NCBI GenBank assembly: GCA_026419785.1
Contig: JAODTK010004921.1
Coordinates: forward strand, 124,001-188,000
Reading direction: 5' to 3'
DNA: 64,000 bases
Source of the DNA: Sclerodactyla briareus
Taxonomy: Eukaryota; Echinodermata; Holothuroidea; Dendrochirotida; Sclerodactylidae
Shown: positions 44,877 through 57,440 of the stretch, one piece after another
Layout: each line of letters starts with the position of its first letter
Position numbering within the stretch: the first letter of the stretch is position 1
Program-made: the position numbers and the translations under genes
The notes under the pieces: generated by a model
What the model saw: the letters and a program-made list of their open reading frames with translations, nothing else
The model's database searches: none
Told to the model about the DNA's origin: nothing

Positions 44877-45205
44877 TGGTGATAGATGTATTTTGCAGTG
44901 TATCATATTCCTAATTTATTTTGCCGCTGTTGAATATTCATAATATCAGAATAAAATTGGTATGCTATGGGGTATTTTCCCATATTCTCGACGTCTAAAA
45001 TGATATGAATATGTTAAGAAATGGAATGGTGATGATTGATTCATTTCGCACAGTGTATCATATACTTCAAATTCGATATATTTTCTGGTATATGTAATCG
45101 AGCATGTCACTGTTGTAATAATCATAAAATCAAGAATAAAATTGGCTTGAATATGAGTATTTCGTCGTATTCCCGACGTTCAGAATGATAATATTTTGGT
45201 GCTGT
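44877..45205. repeat. two-copy AT-rich tandem duplication (~150-175 bp)
   Basis: GTGATAGATGTATTTTGCAGTGTATCATAT (44879) and GTGATGATTGATTCATTTCGCACAGTGTATCATAT (45030) start two degenerate units, sharing AGAATAAAATTGG and a TATTC(T/C)CGACGT(C/T) end. Confidence 0.65.
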
Positions 45206-45488
45206 AGCATTGCAGTAAGGGGTTTAGCTGTTTAATGTTTTCAGTATTCACGGTACAAAATGTAGCTCTTCATACCGAAATTCGCACTACTTTAGGTAAC
45301 AACTCGGCTGAGAGGAAAATGATGTGGTAATTAATCTTAGAGTAAGGCTACTACTGCCTTCGTGCTTGATGCCCCAAAAAGTAGTCCTGTGTCCCTATAT
45401 TCCTGATTTACTGATGGCTTTTATCCGGCACACACAATCATTTCTGCAGTGCGACACCATTAAAGTATTTCTACTGTATCTGAAGCTA
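45206..45488. other. intergenic left flank of the 58-bp array
   Basis: No feature recognised. Confidence 0.45.
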
Positions 45489-46091
45489 CGTAAGACTGGT
45501 ATACTACACATAAGCGGAATACTGGGTCAGTATAATAGCGCCTCAACGTAAGACTGGTATACTACACATAAGCGGAATATAGGGCCAGTATAATAACGCC
45601 TCAACATAAGACTGGTATACTACACATAAACGGAATATAGGGCCAGTATAATAACGCCTCAATATAAGACTGGTATACTACACATAGGCGATATATAGGA
45701 CAAGTATAATAACGCCTCAACGTAAGACTGGTATACTACACATAGGCGGAATATAGGGCCAGTATAATAACGCCTCAACATAAGACTGGTATACTACACA
45801 TAAACGGAATATAGGGCCAGTATAATAACGCCTCAACGTAAGACTGGTATACTACACATAGGCGGAATATAGGGCCAGTATAATAACGCCTCAACGTAAG
45901 ACTGGTATACTACACATAGGCGGAATATAGGGCCAGTATAATAACGCCTCAACATAAGACTGGTATACTACACATAGGCGGAATATAGGGCCAGTATAAT
46001 AACGCCTCAGCATAAGACTGGTATACTACACATAGGCGGAATATAGGGCCAGTATAATAACGCCTCAACGTAAGACTGGTATACTACACAT
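45489..46091. repeat. 58-bp tandem array, 10 full copies plus a partial
   Basis: Units start exactly at 45489, 45547, 45605, 45663, 45721, 45779, 45837, 45895, 45953 and 46011, with a partial unit at 46069. Each begins (C/T)(G/A)TAAGACTGGTATACTACA and ends AATAACGCCTCAA. There are no indels; differences are point changes at a few sites. The first unit is the most divergent. The unit contains a GGCG..CGCC inverted pair. Spacing and homogeneity imply recent amplification by unequal exchange. Confidence 0.97.
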
Positions 46092-46160
46092 GTGATATCG
46101 TGTCGTTCTAGAATCCGATATTTCCTTTCTCCATGGGTTAAAAAATTTTTTGGCAGAATA

Positions 46161-46320
46161 GAGGATCGAACCTATTCAGCATCCGGCAGGGGTTGCATAT
46201 CTGGATACTGCACATGTTGTCAGCTGACTCACGAGTAAAGGCGATGTCTCTCTAGCGGTACTTAGTGTGGGGTACGGTATCACACGCAAACAGCAATATG
46301 TAAATAGTCTACCCCTCGTC
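46161..46320. repeat. interspersed repeat R1, copy 1
   Basis: GAGGATCGAACCTATTCA..CTGGATACTGCAC..TTGTCAGCTG..GGCGATGTC..GGTATCACACGCAAACAGCAATATG..CTACCC matches 51821-51990. On the minus strand GGTTCGATCC resembles a Pol III box B, so the element may be a SINE. Confidence 0.75.
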
Positions 46321-46533
46321 ATTTCCGTTTTCCATTCTCTAATATTGAGGGCACAGCAGAAGTCAGCAGATACCATTTGAGGCGGCCGAGATTCGCCATC
46401 AGCTGCTTACGCATCCGCATCTAGCCTGTAGAAACAGACGTTGATTTTGTTCACCTCGCATCATCCTATTCTTCCCATATCGTGCAGGATGACTCTGCCA
46501 ACCAATCAGTGATTTGCCTGAAATATTCGACCA

Positions 46534-46611
46534 GTGGTATATACCAAAGAGCGATAGCCCCCTCTATTTTCAGGAACGGTTCCTCATATCGTCTGCTTTT
46601 GCAGGCTAATC
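46534..46611 (+). repeat. 78-bp direct repeat, copy 2
   Basis: Matches 44625-44702 in the same orientation. The two copies bracket the 58-bp array. Confidence 0.8.
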
Positions 46612-48109
46612 AGCGTCCCGAACAGTCGGGTGTCACTCACAGGGAGTCCACTGTGGATAATAACTTGGCTCTCCCTGTCTAAGCGGAAGCGGGAGTTCGG
46701 CAGGGACCTTCCCCAAGGCTTTCGATTCTGTTTGTAGAGATGTTCTTAGGAGCAGTCCCGATTCAGCGTGGTGTGCCAGCCCGTGGTTTGCACCCGGTTT
46801 CATCATTGGTTTCATTTCGGAACTGGAAGTATTGTAAAGTGTGCAAGGGGTCTGGTGGTGTCTTTGACTTCTTCCCCGGTGTCTTGAGTGAGCCCGAGAG
46901 GCAGGGGTGAAACTAGCTCCATCACCTATGTGGATTGGAAAAAAAATAGCTGGCTGTGGGTTGCACTGACTGCGGGGTTGAAATTGATGTCATGGTTTTT
47001 GCCTTGGCATGTTGCTGCATTATTTGTCGAGTTCCTGGACGAGGACCAAAAATCAGTCCTTTGTTGGTATTTTGGTCAGTGCTACACTGTCGGTTCAAGT
47101 GTTTGGCTTGGAGGTCACCGAGTCCTTGTTTCACTACGGCAGTCTGTCATTAGTGCTTCCGTCTCGTGCAAAACTGGGGCTAGTAGACGTTTCCGACTGG
47201 TGGTCGACTTATGTTTTGAATGCTAAACCGAGAATGAAAACCTCTGTAGGCTTGCATGGAGAGATACACAATAGGTTCAACATGATCGAGTGCTTGGATA
47301 GGCAGTAGGCACTCGTGTATAACATGGAGAAACGTAACACAAATTGGTGTTACGACATATGTCTTGATGAGCTGCTGATGTCGATAACAAAGAGAAATGT
47401 CACTTCCTTCCTACGTACCTACGTCAGGAAATTCATTTCGTTCTTTATATCTAACTCAAATTGTAGGTGGAACATGAAAGGAGAGAACGTGACAAATAAC
47501 ATAAATTTGGTTAGACGTTTTGCTGAGCTGAGCAAGTACCACGCTCTGCTCGAGAAAAACGCCAAAGAAAGGGCAATGTAACGAAAACAGATATCACTTC
47601 CGTTCTTGAAATGAATTTTCTGACTTAGGAACGTTAGTCATCCAACTCTTGGACCGTCAACTGTGCTTCTTTAGGCTTAATGGGCGTCTCCCGGCAAAAC
47701 AATCCTGTTCACCTATAGTCTAGCCGTCACGAGGCCCAGTGGGCTACAAGACCTGTAGCAGGTTGGCGCAGATTCGCCAGTAGGTCTACTTCGGGGAGTT
47801 GGGGATGGGTCAGGCTCTGGTCTGGTTGCTTCCCCGAAGTGACTGAGTATTTGTATGCGTTAGTGTCAGTATTAAGCTGCGCTGCTTGCAACCGGAAGCG
47901 TAATTTTTTTGAGTATGTTGCGTGACAACATAAACCTCATCATTCAGTTTCCACCAAACACTAACAACACATCAGGTCGGTATCGCGTTCTGGTACCGTA
48001 TTCGCTCCCGCGCAATATTACTGAGAGCCGAAACAACCATTTTCAAGGTAATCTGAACTAAGTATATGAACAGTCGTACTTATATCAGTAATGATTGAAT
48101 TTCTCATTT
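46612..48109. other. intergenic, no gene recognised
   Basis: Open frames of 88-112 codons (46888-47226, 47315-47581) lack recognisable motifs or convincing exon context. Confidence 0.45.
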
Positions 48110-48360
48110 TTCCCTTTCTTCTCCTTTTTTTTCTTCCTCTGTTCTTCTTTGTCTTTTACAGGTTGCTCACCCCCCTTTTGTTTAGTTTTCCATTGTTTTT
48201 TTTGTTTTGGGTGGCCGGGCGGTGAATAGGCCGTTTATACAGCTCTTTGCCGGTTCTCCCTTTATTTCCAGTACTTGAATCATTTGGACGATATATTGCT
48301 ATTTCCGATATTACATGTTATGTTTTTTCTGGAATGATAAATAAATTGAATTGAATTGTA
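48110..48360 (+). mobile_element. 3' end of a non-LTR retrotransposon
   Basis: T-rich sequence, then GGTGGCCGGGCGGTGAATAG, TTTATACAGCTCTTTGCCGG, ATATATTGCTATTTCC, and a terminus AATGATAAATAAATTGAATTGAATTG. The (ATTGA)n-type tail is typical of CR1/L2-like LINE 3' ends. No RT frame is adjacent, so this is a 5'-truncated insertion. Confidence 0.55.
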
Positions 48361-51300
48361 TGTTCTGAAGGTGCTACAAAGCATTCTGAGAATACGATCA
48401 CCTAGTCCTGAATTTCGCTAAAAAGATAACAAAATTTTCGCATGCCGTCGGGTTTGCGTGTGTGTTGGTGTTCAACACGGACATTTCTTTCTGTGAGGTA
48501 ACTGATAATTCCGTGTCGTATTTCGAGCAATTTGATGATGATTTTGGCAATTACGTCCTCCGTCTCATATATCCACCCTGTGATGTTAAACATAGAAATC
48601 CCCATGGAAACAGGTGTTTAGCGATCTTTCATAATATCGACCGTCGCGTGTATTGCAAGAAACGGGAGGCAGGTGGCATATGCCGTACCTCGTAGCATAC
48701 CGTCCCAATCTTCCTAATTGACCACTCTGCTATACTTTAACATCTTAGAAAAAGGAAAAAGAATAGAGTACACGTAGCTAGCCGTACTAACACATAGGGC
48801 CCTGGACCCTGGAGAATAATAACGGCCTCCGAGGTAATACCGTATACTTGTACGATATCAAGTGGGGAGATATACTGGAGTTCCATTCAGTCTTTGAAAT
48901 ATTCCGGGGAATAAACATCAATGATATTGAAAATGAATGCCATCTTTCGATACGGTCGTCTACAAGAAGAACTTCAATGAAAATTACAGCGGCAATTTCT
49001 ATTCTTGGAGAAACATGGTGATCAGTACGCGAATAAAAAAAGAAAAGCCGGCCGGCCGCAACAAATGTAATGTTTTTGCACAAGGACCTATTCACGAAAA
49101 TTCCGATGGGACTCTACCCCTAATATTATTCGTTCCAACATATTTTTTTTTTCAATTGTAGTTCCTATATTACAGTAAGGGTAGTTTCGTGCCTTGAAAG
49201 GAAGGCATGAATTAAAGGTTGAATTGGAAGAGAATGGCGAGGAGTCGTCCATATACCACGTGTCTAAACCATTGTTATAAAGGAGAGCAAAACTACTTTG
49301 TGGTTTCTGAATTCTAATGTTTCCAGCCAGCGAGACGCTTGAGAGACGCTTGCCAAAGCAGACGTCCATGCATGACATCGACAGACTATTAGCTAATACG
49401 GACGTAGCAATTGTTCTTGATTTCGTTGACTCCCTCTCCGTCTGAGAGTAATCTCAATATTTTCCTCTCTTTTTCATTCAACAAAGAACAAACTGATCAG
49501 CAGTGCTCGAGATATCAACATCTGTGAGCCAAATACTCGAGCTTAGCGTCTAGACGTGTAATAGGAAAGGTTTAGGAATTTGTGAGGTGCCAGAAGCAGT
49601 TTTACATATGGTTTTGCTGAAGAGTTCGCAATCGTCAAATATACGTTTAACCGCGGCAACCGAGTTTGGTTTTGTAATGATTCTAAGATGTCTACCGCCT
49701 GTGTATCTAGAAAAAAAAAAACGTTATTGTGAGACTTCCATTCGGGAATAAAAACTCGGTGGTGGTGACCTCAGCACGTCCAGCCAGCACAGAGCAGAGA
49801 CGTACAGATCTATGAGCGCAGCAGTTCTGGTCGCATGTATGGCTAAACGGCCGTGGGGTCATTGAGTCTTGAACAGAACAGAATTAGATGTACACCCCCT
49901 TCTCTGCGGCTCGTCTGGACGGAATATTTGTTCTTAGTCACATGTACGTTGAACAACGCGTATACGATGATGGGCTGTTTAATTTTTTAAGGGTTCTGAA
50001 GTCAGCAAATCACCCCATCGCTCATGCACCCCAAGCATTAACTGTCGAGGTGGTTCAAATCAAGCAGCACACGGAGAGAGATTAATAAATGAAATCCACT
50101 CGGGAACGATTATGGATGACAATTTTCCTGATGGAACCCGCGGCAAAACACGCTAACAAGGATAAACATCTTGATTAGTGGCGAGCATAGCCTATTTTCA
50201 CCCCACTCTTAGGGTAGCTTCGTCGGCGCCTCGTGAGATCTAAGCGAGATTCAAGCGATTTATAAGTGGAAACCTCAGAGATTACCATATAGCCTTGATA
50301 GTTGGACTGTCGCTAAATACGAGAATGTCAATGACGTTTCTCCAGCTGTCAATATCGTATTTATATTCGCTAAAATATATCGCTAAAATTGTCAACTTCA
50401 AATCCGAGGAAGAGTCCTCAGTCAAGCCTCCAGGTCATCGGGTTGCTCTGCTCAGCCGTCAGAATTAATCCTCCTTCAGGCAGTGTTCACAAACAGTAAT
50501 CTGACTGACCAAAGATAAGATTACCTGCAATATTCAATGCCCGCGATTAAAGAACATGTCAGCGAAAAATGACCGACGAGTGGACATTAGATGAGCTTTG
50601 ACGAATCCAGATTCATATTTCCCCATTTTTCAACGTGAAATGTCTCTATTTCAAATCCATTCCGGATGGATTATTTTCGTCATAAGCGCTCCGAGTCCGG
50701 AACAATCTGAACACCTTCATCAAGCTGTTTTCTTTGTTGTTTGTAGAATTGATATGGAATATAATAATATAATAATAATAATAATAATTGATGGACGTAC
50801 CATGTGTTGGAGTCTATATACCGAATTGAAGTTACGGGTCGCCACCCCGGAAGGTCCCTACTCCGATATAGTTGTTACTCCGATCGAGATTGAGGTCGCT
50901 ACTCCGGAAGTCATCCCATTTACCCCGGCCCGCTATACCAGAAGCAGTGCGAACAGTGTGAAACATGCAGTGACAGTGCTCAGGTGGTCGGGCGTATATA
51001 TTAAAGGAGCTGTCTCGATCAGGAGTTCAATTATCATCAACAGAACTGGTAAGGCTGGAATATCTCAAGCGTCACCATCGTTCTCCGGCGCGGAATGAAA
51101 CTGATCTATATCCTGAGTTCTTTGAATTAAGAATTGAAATTGCAGAGTTATTAGAGTGAATATACCTTCAAAGTTTTTTAAACAGCTGTAGATCTCATTG
51201 GCGGGTTTCTTCCAAAAATGGTTTTTCTTTTGTCTTGATGGTCCCTAAGCATTGGCCGTGATTTTGGAAGAGAAGACACGGTCGATTGCACGATAAACAG

Positions 51301-51820
51301 TACGTTCGGATTTGTCAGGGAAATTATAACTTTGTAGTCGTCAAATGAAATATGTATATTATGTAATGGCCAGTTCAATCTTCCACAGGAAGCAACGAGT
51401 CTGACGAGTAGAGTGAAGTTCACGTTTTCCTTTCGATTTGCTTCACCTTTGATATTCATCCATGACAGCATTCAACTAGAATTTTCATTTTTCAGTTGTC
51501 TGTTTCGTCCAACCTTTGTTTGCATCACATCATCATCAAACCTCGACCTTTATGGAAGCGTTTAGGGGCGACATTTCCACCAACTTACTATCGCAACATA
51601 GGTCTACGACCTACATGGCGACCTAATAGGAAGCGACTGCTAACATAATGTATGGTTGTCACACAGATTCATGAGTAGAATTAGTGGGAATGTTACGCCT
51701 TGCAATTTTAATACCGGGCACAGGGTACCCGATTGACCCTTGGGTGAATAGATCAATAATCGCATTGTTGGGGAAAGATTAGACGAGGCTTTTATTTTTA
51801 TGGAATACTTGCTTTTGCGC
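48361..51820. other. intergenic, no gene recognised
   Basis: Contains a 166-codon open frame (50598-51098) that includes an (ATA)n microsatellite (50765-50788) and no family motif, a T-run at 49142, and an A-run at 49711. Nothing is supported as a gene. Confidence 0.45.
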
Positions 51821-51990
51821 AGAGGATCGACCCTATTCAAGGCAAGGATGCAGACCTGGATACTGCACTATTGTCAGCTGCGAATCCCTCACCAGTACAG
51901 CAACGGATAAGGCAATGTCCGCTTTGGCGATACCTTATCGTGAGGGTGGGGTAATCACACGCAGACGGCAATATGCAAATTGCCTACCCT
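51821..51990. repeat. interspersed repeat R1, copy 2
   Basis: Same orientation and landmarks as 46161-46320 (GAGGATCGACCCTATTCA, CTGGATACTGCAC, AATCACACGCAGACGGCAATATG, CCTACCC). Divergence is moderate, which fits an old dispersed family. Confidence 0.75.
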
Positions 51991-53938
51991 TCCTTCATTC
52001 GTCTCTGCTCCAATCCCTTAAGAAAAGCTTATCGGTCCTCTAAATTCACTGATTTAAATATTAGTCGGTATTCGACTGAGCGCCCTTTCGATGAACAATC
52101 CTTAGCTCCACCGTTCCGATCCGATATTGACGTAACGTGACCAAGATGTCACAGTCAATGCGAGTGATTTCGTGACTGAATCCAAGTGATGGAAAAGATG
52201 TGTCCGATCTTGAGAGGCTGTAATCGATTAGGGAGCTGACGGAACAGTTGAACTGTTCGCGACTCCCTAATTGGCTGCACGTTCTATGAAACTTTACTTC
52301 GTTCGACGTTTCAATTCATGAGGCAGAACTGGTCTCAGCAGCATTAGGAGGTTCACACGAGAAAAAACAAACAAACGAGAGCACCAATGGTGCTGTCGCT
52401 CAACTGCACGAATGACTCAAGACACTTCAATATTATGTGTCATATGTTTGAGATCATGAGGTCAAGAAGGCAGTTTCAAACAGTTGCCTATTGTGCCCCC
52501 GTAGCAACCTTTGACCTTGATCTTCATATGGCCAAAAAAGCTGTCTTGGATGTCAATAAACATTGCTGCTCAGTTCGGTCAACATCCATCGAAGAATAAC
52601 TAATTGAGAGAGAACGAGGCGTGGTGATCTTCCCCAATGTCTCGCCGCTTGTGCAATCATTAGATGAAGTAATCGACAGCAAACTATCCTGTTGAGGGAG
52701 AACCTGAGAGAGAAGTCCCCCCATTGGAAATTCATCGTAAAATTTGTTAAACTGGTCCACCTGATTAGCATATTTTATGCTGAATCTATTCCGTCATGAC
52801 CTGCCATCTTATTATATGCGCAAAGTCAACACATCATTATAGCTATAGGCCTGGCGTAATCTTGCTAAGACCGTAAAAACAAAATCTATGGAATAAGCAA
52901 ATAACTCAATAATTATGGTGATTGGTACCTTAATTCAGATTAGATCACCTACCCCTACTCCTAAATTCTGATTAGATCACCTACACCTACGCCTAAATTT
53001 TGTTGCCATTAATGTGATCAATCAGCTATAGCTGAAACCATACAAAAACATGCCCATTATTTCATTGTGGTTGCTTTCCCGATTCTGCTATTGCGCATGT
53101 GCAGTGGACAAGTGTCTGTCTGGGAATGGTTTCACAACGTCTCTGCGTCGGCTGTAACACATCACATGTAGATGAAACTTTTGCTCCCCAGGTTCTGAGA
53201 AAGTGGTCGGATCCGGGATTTCACTGATTGTCCTGTGGAATGAAACAAAACATTGGTCCTAGGAACAGGTTACACCCCTGCCTTGATCATCATTTGACCA
53301 CTTCTTGAGAAGAGTAGGTGAATTAGCCAAGATCAAATACCCGGCTTCCGATGAGGCGTGAATGGCTTCCTGATGTCTTGAAAAGGCTGTACTCCTCAGT
53401 GGACAGAAACGCACTACTGCGCAGAGAAATTGAATTAGGGGTGAAATTGTGTTACACACTGATGGCTACTTAACCAGTAGTCTTTTTTGTGTATGGTACC
53501 GAGATTATACTGATAATATCGAGGCAAATCAGCTAGTTTTACAGGGATTATCTGCAGTTTAGCTTCAATTTAGCATTGTAGTTTCTGTGTTGAGTGTGTT
53601 CAAGCTATTATTCACTCCTCATAACCATTAGACATGGCTGTTGCGTGCAATAGCCCAGAGAGTGGATAATACAGTGGTGGAGGCTGCACATTGGCAATGG
53701 GTGCAGCCAGTCTGTAAGAGGTGACCGGAGCCCGGCAGCCCCGGAGGCCATGGCCATCGGCTTTGGGGCAATGGCATCTGAGTCCCAAAAGTTGACTTCT
53801 TTTCAAGGCCAGCTCTGGGTGGAGAAAACACTAGTAGTTTGGCAATTATCCTTATATATATGGGTTTTCTACAAAGCACTGGTCTGTGGCTACTGTGACG
53901 GATTGTATTATAACGAAGGCTACTGCCGTTGCCTATCA
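51991..53938. other. intergenic, short duplication only
   Basis: GATTAGATCACCTAC(C/A)CCTAC(T/G)CCTAAATT is duplicated in tandem at about 52939-52999. No gene recognised. Confidence 0.5.
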
Positions 53939-54260
53939 AGCCTCAGATGGGGAGAGGGGGATTGTTGTCAGGGTATTTTTTCTATTGTACTTGATCCAAC
54001 ATTTTCAGAAGGGAGGGTAACTTGTCTCATATTCATAAAAGCATTAGCACACAATACTTCTGGGTAGGGGTGTGGGTTGATTGGCAACAAGATTTTTCGG
54101 GGGAAGGGTCAACTCATCCCAGCCTATCCCAGCCTCAGATGGGGAGAGGGGGATTGTTGTCAGGGTATTTTTTCTATTCTACTTGATCCAACATTTTCAG
54201 AAGGGAGGGTAACTTGTCTCATAATCATACAAGCATTAACACACAATACTGCTGGATAGG
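53939..54260. repeat. ~130-bp direct duplication separated by 62 bp
   Basis: AGCCTCAGATGGGGAGAGGG..TTGATCCAACATTTTCAGAAGG..GTAACTTGTCTCATA..CACACAATACT occurs at 53939-54068 and again at 54131-54260 with only a few differences. Confidence 0.92.
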
Positions 54261-55529
54261 AAGTGGGTTGGCCATATTTTTCGGTGGAATGGTCAACTCA
54301 TATCCATAGTGGAGCATTGTTCTATATGAATCCTACTGTAGCGTGCCTTACACTTGCTATGGAAGTAGTGGGGATTGTTGGCAGTTGCTGAACAGCAATT
54401 GCACTGTATTTTCAAAAACACTCATTCTATTTTCCTTAATCGATATACTGTATTACATTTGCACTTATTCCATTTCTGATTTTCAATCCTAATAATTTTT
54501 TCAAGATGGGTAATGCACTGAATTTCTAATTAATACTCTATTCTCATGATGTTCATACTTACTGCTTTTCTAGGGGTTATTTTTTTGTATTTTACCAGAG
54601 CCTAAGAGGCTATTCTAAAATTGACTCTTACTCTAAATTCAAAAATTCTGAAGGCTACGGCACACTTGCCTGTCCATGATCCACAAACAACATTGCAGTT
54701 ACTGCAGCATCTGCAATAAACCTTGCATTCTGTATTTAGGGTGGAGGGGTGGAAGGTGATTAGCAAGTTTTTTTTTGTTCTCTTTTATATTGCATTTTGT
54801 TATTCAGATAGTTGTAATATTTAATTCGCATAATTCCATCTAAATCATTATATTAAGTGTCACAATCTTGCACATTTTAGGGTGGGGTCATCGTCTTTGG
54901 ATGTATTTGCCTTTCTCAATGCATCTCCCTCCACTGCACATGCATGCCTAAAACTACAATTCTTCCGGCTGACCACACTATAGGCTGCAGTATGCAAGTG
55001 AAGTTTTAACTCGCACTCAACAGACTCCTTCAGTGGGCTACCGATCAAATTCCCAAGGGCTATTTCTTTATAGCATTGTGTGCCTTGTTGTTTATTAATT
55101 GACATTTGTCCCTCCAACATTGTAGTTCGATGTCACAACGTACTTAAAATTGAGTGAATGGAGTTGCATAAAACTGTAATTTTGGGACATCATCGTAGTG
55201 TGGTGGGGGAAAATTGGGGGGGGGGGTTGCAGCTAATGGGGGAAGTAACCAAGTATGGGGAATGAGAGTAATCAGGAAACATTCGATTTATGGGGTTACT
55301 ATGATTCAGGTTTTTTCAACATTTGTATTTGGAAATCCATCGATAAGGGGGTGATCGTTGGAGGGTAGGGGGGGGTGTGGATTTGCAGGCGAATGGGGCA
55401 GCAACCCAGTTGGACATGGCTAGAATACAGTAAATTTGAAATTTGAAGTCAAATTTGGGGATTGTGCTCCACGACCGAACATTAGCACTGCCCCGGCTTC
55501 CAAATATGTAATTAAGCAATTTGCATGAT
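54261..55529. other. intergenic, no gene recognised
   Basis: AT-rich; contains a G-run near 55215-55226 and GGGGG-rich words. GTGCCTTACACTTGCTATGG (54353) resembles GTGCCTTACACTCTGTGGC at 28481 in intron 2. Confidence 0.4.
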
Positions 55530-56690
55530 GGGCCCTAGCCACATTTTGCCTTCAGCCAGAAGTCCCTGACAACCCTGATGAACCACTAACCAAGGATCAT
55601 TACACATAAGCAATTTTGGCTTGAGATGCATTCACTAATGTTTTCATTCCATGGAAGTTCATGAAATGGGCCTTCCGGCCCAAGTGAGACCTGGATCAAA
55701 AGTTCCTGACCACCCCAAGGTTCGCGGTGACCATCATCGGTCATGTCGTACTGTGCCTCAAAACTGGGAGAGGAGAGGCATTTTGCCGGTATTCCCATGG
55801 GCTCTCAGGTCCACACTTGGCCTTGGGTCCCCAATCCTGGGCACCATGAAGTATGCTTTAGACCCCTTATGACCGAGCATCAACACTGTGCAACTAGATT
55901 TGTAGGAAATCTATATTTCGCAGTATTTCAGATGATGGTCCCTAGGGCCCAAACTGGCCTTGGGCCCAAATTCCTGAACCCCCGCAATGGCCCTCTACAG
56001 AAGACCCTTACCTGTAAAGTTGAAGAAACCAAACTGTGGGGAGGGATGCATTCTAACACCATTTTTGTGAAATATCATAAACCTGGGCCCTAGTGGCCGA
56101 GTCAGACCTTGGAACAGAAAATCTCAACACCCAAGGTACGTCTATTAGACCTTCATTATTACCGAACATCGCACTGTGCAACTGAATTTGTAGGCATACA
56201 ATATTTGGCAGTTTTCATATATTGGGCCCTAGGGCCAAAGTGGGTCACTGGCCCAAAATTCCGAACACCCGATGCCCTATACCCAAGACCATTACATGTA
56301 ACTAGAAGGACATCAAATGAAATCGTGTGGGAGGAGATGCCTTCAAGTACTATTGTGTGAAATTTCATAAAATGGGGGCACTCGGGCCTAAGTGGGACTG
56401 TGGTTAAAAATTTCCTGAAAAACCCGAAGGTACGGCTGCACTGTGCAACAAATTGTAGGAGGAGATATATTTGGAAATTTTACACAGAATGGCCTATATG
56501 CCCCTTTAATGGGCTTTGAATGTGACCTTCACAAGGTTCAACATGTCTCCCATGGGTCAATAAACATTTTTTCTAGTTTGTTCGAACAACCATCGCAGAA
56601 GACTGTTTGGGAGCAAAAAGCAATTGTAACACACTGGATAGACTGATTAGATAGATAGATAAAGATATAGATAGATATAGAGTGACATGC
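55530..56690 (-). repeat. inverted relative of the 12.4-14.2 kb composite repeat
   Basis: Read on the minus strand, the order is the same as at 12395-14220: TATC microsatellite (complement of the GATA run at 56645-56680), CTATCCAGTGTGTTACAATT, GCTCCCAAACAGTC, the CAACCTTG/AGGTCACATTC head, then ~290-bp core units with GGCCCAAGG, GGCCCTAGGG and TTACATGTAA-type landmarks. It has about three core units. Matching boundaries in opposite orientation indicate a mobile origin. Confidence 0.85.
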
Positions 56691-57289
56691 CGATTTCAAT
56701 TGCCAACCAGAATAGTGTTTGAGCTAAAAAAAAAAACAAAAAACTATAACATTAAGGGCAATCTCGTAGGGAGGCCGCGAGAATATTAGCTATATGTATG
56801 CAAAAAAGAAAAACCAACATGTGGAAACAACTCCTTTCTGGCTCACCAATCCATATAGCTAATATACAGGATTAGGAATTATTCAGTTGGGTACTTTGTG
56901 ATGGGCTGATTAAACATTAGGCCAATGTGGGTAGACATGTTCCAAGAATTCCAAGGTTATGCCAAATGGCAGTAAAGTCCTCAAAGTGGACAACCAATCA
57001 GCAGCGAGAGGTGTGTATGTGACCAGACAGGTGAGTTATTTTGTCTTTCCCCTGGACCATAAGATTTTATTGTCAACTAGGCTGCAGAACTGGACTTCCG
57101 ACGATCATGTTGGGTTAAACCACTGTCTGTAAGAGGGAGGGTTGTGGAGTGTAGTATGGAGTACTGTAAACCAATCTCTCTCACATAGTCAGAGAGACTC
57201 AAGGAAGTTGGAAATTGGGTAATACATTGGATTTAATTAAAATCTAATCACACTATGCGAACATTAAATGTAGGCTCAGCCTGCCAGTA
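56691..57289. other. intergenic, no feature recognised
   Basis: A-run at 56728-56745. Nothing else. Confidence 0.45.
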
Positions 57290-57440
57290 AGAAAGCTCAT
57301 CCGTCTATCAAGTTAACCTGATTAGCATGTACGGTTTAGAAATTTAATGAACGTGACGAACAGAACGGACGGACGAACGAAAGAACGGACGGAGAGACAT
57401 GTGACTGGTAGAGCTGCTCTCACGCAGCTAAAAACGCATC
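57290..57440. repeat. (ACGG)n microsatellite with short flanking hairpin, possible Helitron-like end
   Basis: AACGGACGGACGAACG/AACGGACGGAGAGAC (57365-57398) is followed by GCTGCTCTCACGCAGC, a small hairpin (AGCTGC..GCAGCT). ACGG-type microsatellites next to a hairpin occur in 'pearl'/HINE-type elements. That link is an inference. Confidence 0.4.

Noticed and set aside
45489..46091. CRISPR-like regular direct repeats
   Set aside because: The whole 58-bp unit repeats without unique spacers, and the genome is eukaryotic. It is a tandem satellite.
44625..46611. The 78-bp direct repeats as LTRs of a small retrotransposon
   Set aside because: They lack TG..CA ends, a primer-binding site and a polypurine tract, and the interior is a satellite array.
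50598..51098. 166-codon open frame
   Set aside because: It spans an (ATA)n microsatellite giving a poly-Ile run, has no family motif, and shows no splice or neighbour support.
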